DNA from: Deferribacteres bacterium
GTDB taxonomy: Bacteria; Zhuqueibacterota; Zhuqueibacteria; Zhuqueibacterales; Geothermadaptataceae
Direction of reading: 5' to 3'
NCBI GenBank assembly: GCA_020633655.1
Contig: JACKDF010000002.1
Location: forward strand, 124,001 to 188,000
DNA: 64,000 bases
Under the pieces are notes generated by a model, which searched no databases, had not been told where the DNA came from, and saw only the letters and a list, made by a program, of their open reading frames with translations. Of the stretch, positions 7,756 through 15,709 are shown in pieces. Within the stretch, counting starts at the first letter, position 1, and the number at the start of each line of letters is the position of its first letter. The translations under genes were made by a program, and so were the position numbers.

Positions 7756-9525
7756 ATGCCAAAGCGTTTCTTCTTTTTCTTATTTATAAATCTCATTCTG
7801 GTAAATTGCCACATGGATAAACCGTACAAAGCTGAAATTCCCGCCAATTTTTCATTTATTCTCGATAATACTGATGAAGGTATCCGGGAAAAATGGTATC
7901 AAACCCCGCCCGCGGAAAACCTGCGCACACCATTTTCTGCCGATCTGAAACAATTGTCTGAAAAAGGCGCCGGCTGGTATTTTACGGAATTCCACATTCC
8001 ACCTCTGCCGGATCCCAGACTGGTACTGGTTTTTGAATTGCTCGATGGTAAGGCAGAAATCTGGGTAAACGGACGATATGTGGGGCATGACCAGGGCGTG
8101 GGAAAAAAATTTGCGTTGAATATTTCCAGCGGTGCCCGTCAGGGATTAAACCAACTCACGTTGCGCATTCAAAAAAACGAAGTCCCGGGACAGATTAACG
8201 GCAAAATTTATCTTGAACGCTATGATGAGAAGATCCATCATATCAAAGGCGACCTGCACCAGTCCCTTGCCCGCACCAGCGAGCCATGGGTAAAGAATGC
8301 AGTAATTTATGAAATATTTGTTCGCAGTTTTTCACCCGAAGGCACATTTAAAGGCGTTGAAAAACAACTGCCGCGTTTGAAAAAAATGGGTGTTTCGATC
8401 CTCTGGCTTATGCCAATTCATCCTGTTGGCATGAAGAATCGCAAGGGCAGGCTGGGTTCGCCCTATGCGGTGCAGGATTATTATGCTGTAAATCCACGAT
8501 TCGGCACCATGGACGATTTTAAGGATTTGGTGAATGCAACGCATGAGCTTGGCATGCACATCGTTATCGATATGGTTGCCAATCACACAGCCTGGGATGG
8601 CCCCATGATTGAAAAGCACCCGGAATGGTGCAGCAAAAATTCCGAAGGCAAAATAACCCATCCCGAGGGTACCGATTGGACCGACGTCGCTGATCTCAAC
8701 TATGATGTGCCGGAGTTACGGCTCTACATGAGTGATATGCTCGCCTGGTGGGTGCGGGAAATGGATATCGACGGTTTCCGTTGCGACGTTGCGGAAATGG
8801 TGCCGCTGGATTTTTGGGAGGCGGTGCGCAGCGAACTGGATTTAATCAAACCCGTCTTCATGCTGGCCGAAGGGGCAAAACCGGAATTGCTGATGCATGC
8901 CTTTGATATGACGTATTCCTGGACGGTTTTTCGTGCAGCCCGGCAGGTGTTTGAGCACGATTTCCCCGCGGATCGTCTGGTTTTTGCTGAGACCAGCGAA
9001 CGCAACAAATTCCCGCAAAACAGCCTTATCATGCATTTTACCACCAATCATGATGAAAATGCCTGGCAAGCACCGGCGCCGGAGATGTACGGCGAACAGG
9101 GTATGAAAGCAGCAGCCGTCCTGACGTTCACTTTCCCAGGTGTGCCGCTCATTTACAACGGACAGGAAACCAGCAACGAAAAACGCTTGAAATTGTTCGA
9201 AGCTGTGAAAATTGACTGGTCGCGCGATCCTCAGCAAATGCGGGAGTTTTACACCGAGATGACGCAAATCCGGCAGAATTATGATGTCCTTCGTGAGGGT
9301 ACGATTCACTATGTTGCCACAGGTGCCGAGAGCGATGTTGTTGCGTTCTACCGCATCCTCGATGTGCAAAAAATGCTGATAGTCGTCAACGTTCGCAACG
9401 AGACTGTGGCTTTCAGTTTACCAGAACAAAAACAGCAAATGCATGCCATTTCAGGAAATATGCAAACGGAGGGCAGTTCGTATTCTTTGCCGCCGTTCGG
9501 CTACTTTATTGCAGAGATCCGTTAG
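7756..9525 (+). CDS. Lipoprotein alpha-amylase-family (GH13) enzyme with N-terminal beta-sandwich
   Basis: ATG 7756 is preceded by AGGAGAG; the protein opens with a lipobox ending ILVNC (Cys18). Residues ~25-155 form a beta-sandwich with GKAEIWVNGRYVGHDQG, like the sugar-binding domain of GH2/galactose-binding folds. The GH13 barrel follows: region I DMVANHT, region II GFRCDVAE with nucleophile D344, region III MLAEG with acid/base E372, and region IV TTNHDEN with D433. All three catalytic acids are present. It should hydrolyse or rearrange alpha-glucans at the cell surface. The 589-residue length fits a neopullulanase/cyclomaltodextrinase-like enzyme, but the exact specificity is not readable. 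Confidence 0.88.
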   Translation: MPKRFFFFLFINLILVNCHMDKPYKAEIPANFSFILDNTDEGIREKWYQTPPAENLRTPFSADLKQLSEKGAGWYFTEFHIPPLPDPRLVLVFELLDGKAEIWVNGRYVGHDQGVGKKFALNISSGARQGLNQLTLRIQKNEVPGQINGKIYLERYDEKIHHIKGDLHQSLARTSEPWVKNAVIYEIFVRSFSPEGTFKGVEKQLPRLKKMGVSILWLMPIHPVGMKNRKGRLGSPYAVQDYYAVNPRFGTMDDFKDLVNATHELGMHIVIDMVANHTAWDGPMIEKHPEWCSKNSEGKITHPEGTDWTDVADLNYDVPELRLYMSDMLAWWVREMDIDGFRCDVAEMVPLDFWEAVRSELDLIKPVFMLAEGAKPELLMHAFDMTYSWTVFRAARQVFEHDFPADRLVFAETSERNKFPQNSLIMHFTTNHDENAWQAPAPEMYGEQGMKAAAVLTFTFPGVPLIYNGQETSNEKRLKLFEAVKIDWSRDPQQMREFYTEMTQIRQNYDVLREGTIHYVATGAESDVVAFYRILDVQKMLIVVNVRNETVAFSLPEQKQQMHAISGNMQTEGSSYSLPPFGYFIAEIR

Positions 9526-9560
9526 TTCAATTGAAAAATTTATGAGAAGGAGAAAAGGCG

Positions 9561-11696
9561 ATGTCCTTTCACTATTTTTCCCCAAGATATTTTCGCATGA
9601 TTATCTTTTTTCTTCTTATTCTGATTATTGGGTGTTCCGACATGAAAAAAGACATCAAACCGCCTGTTGCAGAGAAAATACCACAAGAACTTACAATCCA
9701 CAACGACACTCGAATCGATGATTATTTCTGGCTTAGCGACCGCGATAATCCAAAGGTTATCGACTATCTCGAAGCGGAAAATGCCTATACGGAAACGATG
9801 CTTGGTCATACCAAAAAATTGCAGGAAAAATTATACGATGAAATTGTAGGTCGCATCAAACAGACGGATGAATCCGTGCCTTATCGCAAGAATGGTTTTT
9901 ATTACTATAATCGCTATGAGGACGGAAAAGAATACCCGATCTATTGCCGCAAGCAGGGAACGATGGAAGCGGAAGAGCAGATCATGCTTGATGTTAATGA
10001 GATGGCGCAAGGTCATGATTATATTGCTGTTTCCGGGCGAAACGTGAGTCAGAATAACAAACTTGTTGCTTTTGGTGTCGATACGGTAAGCCGCAGGAGA
10101 TACACAATCCATTTCAAAAACCTCGAAACCGGTGAAATTCTGGCTGATCGAATTCCAAACACAACAGGAAGTGTTGCATGGGCAAACGATAACGTAACAG
10201 TTTTTTATACCTTGAAAGACACGGTCACCCTGCGATCGTACAAAATTATGAAACACAAGTTGGGAACCAGTGCTGAGGACGACCGCATGGTTTTCCATGA
10301 GGCGGATGATACGTTTGACGCCCATGTGTGGAAATCAAAGTCCGGGCGATATATCATGATTGGATCGTTCCAAACCCTTTCGACGGAGTACCGATTTGTG
10401 GATGCCGATCACCCCGAAAATGATTTTAAACTCATCCAGCCGCGTGAGAGAGATCTGGAGTATCATGCCATGGATTTCGGCGATCAATTTTATATTCGCA
10501 CAAATCGCGAGGCAAAAAATTTTAAATTAGTGAAAACCCCCATTAAAACACCGCGCAAAGAATACTGGCAGGATATCATCCCTCACCGTGCTGATGTGCT
10601 CCTTGAAAATGTGGAGATTTTTAAAAATTATCTTGTTACCAAAGAACGTAAAAATGGCCTTCCGGAGCTGCGAATCATAAAATGGCAGGATTGGAGTGAG
10701 CATTATCTGGATTTTGGAGAAGCCACATATACCGCAAATATTTCTACAAATCCCGAATTTGACACCGACATTCTCCGTTACAGCTACAGTTCACTCACAA
10801 CGCCAAATTCAACTTTTGATTACGACATGGCATCGCGGGAAAAAACTTTGATGAAACAGCAGGAAGTCGTCGGTGATTTTTCAGCGGATAACTATATTTC
10901 CGAGAGACTTTATGCCAAATCTCGTGATGGCGTGGAAGTGCCAATTTCTCTTGTGTACAGAAAAGACAGGAAAAAGGACACCGGAAATCCGCTGCTGCTC
11001 TATGGCTATGGTTCCTATGGTTATAGTGTGGAACCTTACTTCAACTCTGTGCGATTGAGCCTGCTCGATCGTGGTTTTATTTACGCAATGGCTCATGTAC
11101 GCGGTGGCGAAGAAATGGGGCGGCAGTGGTATGAAGACGGCAAACTTTTGAAAAAGAAAAACACCTTCAACGACTTTATTGATTGTGCTCAGCACCTGAT
11201 TCTTTTCGGGTATACCAACACGGACATGCTCTTCGCGCAGGGCGGGAGTGCCGGCGGTTTGCTTATGGGCGCAGTTGTCAATATGCGTCCGGATTTGTGG
11301 AAAGGCGTTATAGCCGCAGTGCCATGGGTCGATGTGGTCACAACCATGCTGGATGACACCATTCCCTTGACAACCAGTGAATACGACGAATGGGGCAATC
11401 CGAACAACAAAGAGTATTACGATTACATGCTGTCGTACTCGCCTTACGATAATGTAGAAGCGAAAGATTATCCAGCCATGCTCGTCACTACGGGATTGCA
11501 TGACTCGCAAGTGCAGTATTTTGAGCCGACAAAATGGGTGGCAAAACTGCGTGCTATGAAAACGGATAATAATGTGCTGGTACTGGATTGTGATATGGGT
11601 TCCGGGCATGGGGGAGCATCGGGCCGCTTCAAACGCTATAAAAGAACCGCTCTTGAGTATGCGTTTATGTTTGATTTGCTTGGGATAAAACAATAA
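9561..11696 (+). CDS. Prolyl oligopeptidase-family (S9A) lipoprotein
   Basis: Start 9561 has AGAAGGAG upstream; a lipobox ends LIIGC (Cys ~25). An N-terminal beta-propeller (~80-430) precedes the alpha/beta-hydrolase domain. The triad is visible: S563 in GGSAGG, D648 in GLHDSQV and H683 in GSGHGG. The HVRGGEEMGRQWYEDG stretch is characteristic of S9A enzymes including oligopeptidase B. The enzyme should cleave short peptides after proline or basic residues in the periplasm. It lies 35 bp after the GH13 gene on the same strand, so the two may share a transcript. Confidence 0.9.
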   Translation: MSFHYFSPRYFRMIIFFLLILIIGCSDMKKDIKPPVAEKIPQELTIHNDTRIDDYFWLSDRDNPKVIDYLEAENAYTETMLGHTKKLQEKLYDEIVGRIKQTDESVPYRKNGFYYYNRYEDGKEYPIYCRKQGTMEAEEQIMLDVNEMAQGHDYIAVSGRNVSQNNKLVAFGVDTVSRRRYTIHFKNLETGEILADRIPNTTGSVAWANDNVTVFYTLKDTVTLRSYKIMKHKLGTSAEDDRMVFHEADDTFDAHVWKSKSGRYIMIGSFQTLSTEYRFVDADHPENDFKLIQPRERDLEYHAMDFGDQFYIRTNREAKNFKLVKTPIKTPRKEYWQDIIPHRADVLLENVEIFKNYLVTKERKNGLPELRIIKWQDWSEHYLDFGEATYTANISTNPEFDTDILRYSYSSLTTPNSTFDYDMASREKTLMKQQEVVGDFSADNYISERLYAKSRDGVEVPISLVYRKDRKKDTGNPLLLYGYGSYGYSVEPYFNSVRLSLLDRGFIYAMAHVRGGEEMGRQWYEDGKLLKKKNTFNDFIDCAQHLILFGYTNTDMLFAQGGSAGGLLMGAVVNMRPDLWKGVIAAVPWVDVVTTMLDDTIPLTTSEYDEWGNPNNKEYYDYMLSYSPYDNVEAKDYPAMLVTTGLHDSQVQYFEPTKWVAKLRAMKTDNNVLVLDCDMGSGHGGASGRFKRYKRTALEYAFMFDLLGIKQ

Positions 11697-11760
11697 GTAG
11701 TAAAAATTCTTTGGTGCATGGATTCTTTGATATTTAACATGCTTTATTCATACAATGCTC

Positions 11761-11817
11761 AAGTTGAAAGATGGGCAGGGGATATCCCATGCCCAATCTC
11801 GTGGTTTATGAATAAAC
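11761..11817. repeat. Dispersed palindromic repeat, family B copy 2
   Basis: GATGGGCAGGGGATATCCC plus ATGCCCAATC forms a near-perfect palindrome, followed by TCGTGGTTTATGAATAAA. The order matches 3050-3104. A TTTATTCAT at ~11743 mirrors the trailing ATGAATAAA. Confidence 0.65.
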
Positions 11818-11933
11818 CAGGTTAAATGAAGTGAAGAAGTGCTGTCCGCAGTGTTGCAGTGAATTTGTGAAACACGGGATAGACTATAACACTGTGGGTA
11901 GCCTAAATAAATTCAAATGAGGAGAGAGAGCTA

Positions 11934-14141
11934 ATGGCGAAAAACAAAACTGTATGGGTGGTTGGTTTATTTTTGTTGACATCTTGTCTATTCTTTTTAC
12001 CACAAACTCATGCCCAGGTCAGGGGACAAAAATTATATGATCTGCTGAGTAATCGTAGAAAAATGAGTACTCTGGTGAAATTCGACGGCATTCGAAGCGT
12101 GTGGTGGGCACCGGATGGTGTATCTTATATTGCTTTTGAAGACAGTACATTCAAGCGTGTCGATGCCGCAAGTGGTGAAAAAACGGATTACTTTGACGAC
12201 ACACAAATAATCGAACAATACAATCTGATTACGGGGGAAGATACACAAAAATTACCCTTCACTGAATTCTCCTTTGTTCATGAAAATTCAAAAATCCAGT
12301 TTACAAATAAAAACCGGGCATTCTTTTATGATTTGAAATCCGGCGAATTGAAAGCATTTTTAAGAGAACGGCCTATTCAAGGCGTACGCGGGCATGTCTA
12401 CTATGAAGTGTACTCCAATGATTTGCAAAACCGGGCCTATACCCGCGATTACAATTTGTACTACAAAGATACGCACGATGTCGAACACGTATTGACAACC
12501 GGTGGTCATGAAGATTTGCGCAAAGGATTTCCGGATTGGGTTTATCCGGAGGAACTGGATCAGTACGAGGCATTCTGGTGGTCGCCTAACTCGGATAAAA
12601 TTGCATACATGCAATTTGATGAAAGTCCGGTGTTTAAATACCCCATCGTCCATGATATCGAGCCAAAGCCGGAACTCGAGATGGAGAGTTACCCAAAGGC
12701 TGGGGAGAACAATCCCATCATTAAATTCTTCATCGTCGATATCAAAACGGGGAAAACGATCGAGGTTGATACTGGTGATTTGATCGACGTTTATCTCATG
12801 CGCGGCCAATGGTCGAGCGATGGCAAGGAATTTTACTACCAGCGACTGAATCGCCTGCAAAACAAACTCGAACTTTTTGCTGCCAATCCCGAAACCGGTA
12901 AATCGCGACTTATTTTTACAGAAACCGAAGATTGCTACATCAATCTTGATTATGACATGCGTTTCATTAGAAATGGCACGCAATTTTTATGGACCTCAGA
13001 GAAGAGTGGTTTCAAAGAAATCTACCTTTACGATATTTCGGGCAAACTTGTAAAGCAATTGACAAAACACAAGCTGCCGGTTAATGAAATAGTCGGTGTC
13101 GATGAAGAGAATGGTTGGGTTTATTTCACGGGCTTTGAGAACCGGGGCCTTGAAAGTCATCTTTATCGTGTTCAGTTGAATGGCAAAGATTTTACGAGAT
13201 TAACCAAAGAAGCAGGCAGTCACCGAATTGATCTATCGCCAGGTGGCAAGTTTTACACGGATTCTTTTTCTTCCTTTGAATCTCCTGCGCAAGTCGCTAT
13301 TTATAGTGGTGAAGGCACACTAATCCGCGTTATCGGAGAAACAACGGTGAGTGATGAATTTACCGCACTCAATTTGCAAAAACCGGAACATGTCGTTTTC
13401 AAAGCTGCCGATGGTACAACCGAACTTGACGGTATGATTTACAAACCAGCGCATTTCGATCCCAATAAAAAATACCCGTTAATTATGTCGGTTTACGGTG
13501 GTCCCGGGTCGCGGATGATTCGCGATATGTACATGATGAACAGTCGTTCACAAACTCTGGCACAACTTGGTTTTATCGTGATGAGTATCGATCATCGTGG
13601 TGTGTCACAGCGTGGCAAGGCTTTTGAGACACAAATGTACATGAAATTAGGGCAGATCGAAGTCGATGACCATGCTCAGGCTGTGAAGTGGATAAGCCAG
13701 CGCCCCTATGTCGACTCTACCCGAGTCGGGATTTATGGCCACTCCTACGGCGGTTATCTCACTGTCATGGCTTTGCTCAAAAAACCGGATGTCTTTCACG
13801 TTGGTGTTTCCGGCGCGCCGGTGACCGACTGGCGAAATTATGATACGATTTACACCGAACGCTACATGCGCCGACCTAAGGACAATCCTGATGGTTACGA
13901 GAAAAACTCGGCCATGAATTTCGTCGATGGACTTAAGGGCAAACTATCCATTCATCATGGCGCCGTGGATGATAATGTTCATCCGGGCAATTCAGTGCAA
14001 TTGCTTTATGCGCTACTCAAGAAAAACAAAAAGTTTGATTTCATGCTTTATCCGGAACAAAGACACGGCATTCGATTCCCGCGCTACTACGAAGCGATTG
14101 TTGAGTATTTCGTTGAACATTTGAAGCCGGAAGTGTTATAG
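11934..14141 (+). CDS. Dipeptidyl peptidase IV-family (S9B) exported peptidase
   Basis: A 735-residue protein with a signal peptide ending near HAQV (residue ~28) and GAGGAGAG upstream of the start. The beta-propeller (~60-490) carries DWVYPEELDQYEAFWWSP, the double-Glu region that in DPP IV anchors the substrate N-terminus. The hydrolase domain has S604 (GHSYGG), D679 (AVDDNVHPGNS) and H711 (RHGIRF). It should remove dipeptides, typically X-Pro, from peptide N-termini in the periplasm, complementing the S9A enzyme just upstream. The two genes are separated by 237 bp holding a family B repeat. Confidence 0.92.
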   Translation: MAKNKTVWVVGLFLLTSCLFFLPQTHAQVRGQKLYDLLSNRRKMSTLVKFDGIRSVWWAPDGVSYIAFEDSTFKRVDAASGEKTDYFDDTQIIEQYNLITGEDTQKLPFTEFSFVHENSKIQFTNKNRAFFYDLKSGELKAFLRERPIQGVRGHVYYEVYSNDLQNRAYTRDYNLYYKDTHDVEHVLTTGGHEDLRKGFPDWVYPEELDQYEAFWWSPNSDKIAYMQFDESPVFKYPIVHDIEPKPELEMESYPKAGENNPIIKFFIVDIKTGKTIEVDTGDLIDVYLMRGQWSSDGKEFYYQRLNRLQNKLELFAANPETGKSRLIFTETEDCYINLDYDMRFIRNGTQFLWTSEKSGFKEIYLYDISGKLVKQLTKHKLPVNEIVGVDEENGWVYFTGFENRGLESHLYRVQLNGKDFTRLTKEAGSHRIDLSPGGKFYTDSFSSFESPAQVAIYSGEGTLIRVIGETTVSDEFTALNLQKPEHVVFKAADGTTELDGMIYKPAHFDPNKKYPLIMSVYGGPGSRMIRDMYMMNSRSQTLAQLGFIVMSIDHRGVSQRGKAFETQMYMKLGQIEVDDHAQAVKWISQRPYVDSTRVGIYGHSYGGYLTVMALLKKPDVFHVGVSGAPVTDWRNYDTIYTERYMRRPKDNPDGYEKNSAMNFVDGLKGKLSIHHGAVDDNVHPGNSVQLLYALLKKNKKFDFMLYPEQRHGIRFPRYYEAIVEYFVEHLKPEVL

Positions 14142-14154
14142 ATTTTGATCTCGG

Positions 14155-14210
14155 ACCACGAAACACATTAACCACACGAAAATTTTCGTGCATATAGCGT
14201 GTTTCGTGGT
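14155..14210. repeat. Nested perfect inverted repeats between two genes
   Basis: ACCACGAAACAC (14155-14166) is exactly complementary to GTGTTTCGTGGT (14199-14210), and a perfect 16-bp palindrome CACGAAAATTTTCGTG lies inside (14175-14190). It starts 13 bp after the DPP IV stop. It may end that transcript or be a mobile palindromic repeat; no T-run follows. Confidence 0.6.
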
Positions 14211-14230
14211 TCCAATATAGTCCTCACTCC

Positions 14231-15673
14231 ATGAATTTATCCTCAACCAATTTAACCCCGAATATCCTCTGCATCAATCCATGGATTGTCGATTTTGCAG
14301 CCTATGATTTTTGGAGCAAGCCGCTGGGATTGCTCTACATTGCGGCACTTTTACGGCACCGAGGGTTGCATGTTGATTTTATCGATTGCCTCGACCGCTG
14401 GCATCCTGCACTTTTGCATTTACAGGGCAGAAATAATCCAAAACGAAGAAAAGGCGGCATCGGCCCTTTTCATCGCGAAGTGATCGAGAAACCGGATTGC
14501 CTGCAGTTTATGCCAAGGAACTATGCACGATACGGATTGCCGGAAAAGATTTTTATTTCAGATTTAAAAAATCGCCCTCGTCCGAAGGTGATTTTAGTAA
14601 CCTCGATCATGACGTATTGGTATCCCGGTGTTAAACGTGTGGTGGAATTATGTCGGGAAATCCATCCCGGTGTACCCATTGTGCTGGGTGGAATTTATTC
14701 AACGCTTATGCCGGACCACGCACGTCGGGTGATCCAGCCTGATATGTTGATACCGGGACATGATGCAACCGAGTTGCTTCGTTTACTCGCTCAGTTATTT
14801 CAATTGCCTGAATTAGAATCGAATCCACCTGCAACATTGGACGATTATCCTTATCCGGCTTTCGATTTGTTGAATGGTTTGAATTATATCGTTTTAATGG
14901 CCACACGCGGTTGTCCCCTGACATGTTCTTTTTGCGCTACACATCAATTGAGTGGGTATGCGCTGCGTGATCCACAATCTGTTGTTCGCGAAATGCTTTC
15001 ACAATCGCAAAGGTATGCAACACCGCATATCGCCTTTTATGATGATGCCTTGTTGATGCAACCTGAAATTCATATCAAACCAATCCTGCGCCAGCTTGCA
15101 TATAAAAAATCTACACTGCAATTACATACCCCCAATGGGCTGCACGCCCGCTTCATCGATGAAGAGCTGGCAGAACTGATGTATCGCACAAATTTTCGTA
15201 CGATTCGCTTAAGTCTGGAGTCCGTTGTCAAAGAACGCTTGCGTGATATCCATAACAAAATAACACCGGGCGAAATGACAACAGCCGTACAAAATCTCGT
15301 TCGCGCCGGTTATTCAGCTCACGAGGTCGAAACGTATATCATTATGGCATTGCCAGGTCAGAAAGTCAAAGAAGTGGTGGAAACGATTTGTTATGCTCAT
15401 AGTCTTGGCGTGCGTATTCGTTTGAGTGCATACAGCCCGATCCCCGGAACATTGGATTATGACCGCGCAATTGCCAATGGACTTTTCCCAGAAAATGCAG
15501 ATCCGTTGCTGACGAATAATTCTATCGTGCCCTTGTACAGGACAAAAGAAGCCTATCTGCGCTATCAAAACTTAAGTCGATTTACACATTGGTTAAATGA
15601 AAAAGCAGGGAAAAAGGAGCGAATAACAGAAGCAGAGGCGAAAGGGATTTACTGGAATCGATACGCGCTTTGA
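14231..15673 (+). CDS. B12-binding-domain radical SAM protein
   Basis: Residues ~10-190 form a cobalamin-binding-type Rossmann domain (KPLGLLYIAALLRHRGLHV, then VLGGIYSTLMP). Residues 222-240 hold the radical SAM cluster motif GCPLTCSFC with Cys 228, 232 and 235 (CX3CX2C). Such proteins reduce SAM at a 4Fe-4S cluster, and many methylate or rearrange lipids, tetrapyrroles or peptides. GQKVKEVVETICYAHSLGV and SAYSPIPGT are usual late radical-SAM segments. The region between residue 60 and 110 is family-specific. No substrate gene is adjacent, so the function is unknown. Confidence 0.85.
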   Translation: MNLSSTNLTPNILCINPWIVDFAAYDFWSKPLGLLYIAALLRHRGLHVDFIDCLDRWHPALLHLQGRNNPKRRKGGIGPFHREVIEKPDCLQFMPRNYARYGLPEKIFISDLKNRPRPKVILVTSIMTYWYPGVKRVVELCREIHPGVPIVLGGIYSTLMPDHARRVIQPDMLIPGHDATELLRLLAQLFQLPELESNPPATLDDYPYPAFDLLNGLNYIVLMATRGCPLTCSFCATHQLSGYALRDPQSVVREMLSQSQRYATPHIAFYDDALLMQPEIHIKPILRQLAYKKSTLQLHTPNGLHARFIDEELAELMYRTNFRTIRLSLESVVKERLRDIHNKITPGEMTTAVQNLVRAGYSAHEVETYIIMALPGQKVKEVVETICYAHSLGVRIRLSAYSPIPGTLDYDRAIANGLFPENADPLLTNNSIVPLYRTKEAYLRYQNLSRFTHWLNEKAGKKERITEAEAKGIYWNRYAL

Positions 15674-15709
15674 AAATATTGTAAAAAGAGAGCGAGGGCA
15701 TAGTTCTGA

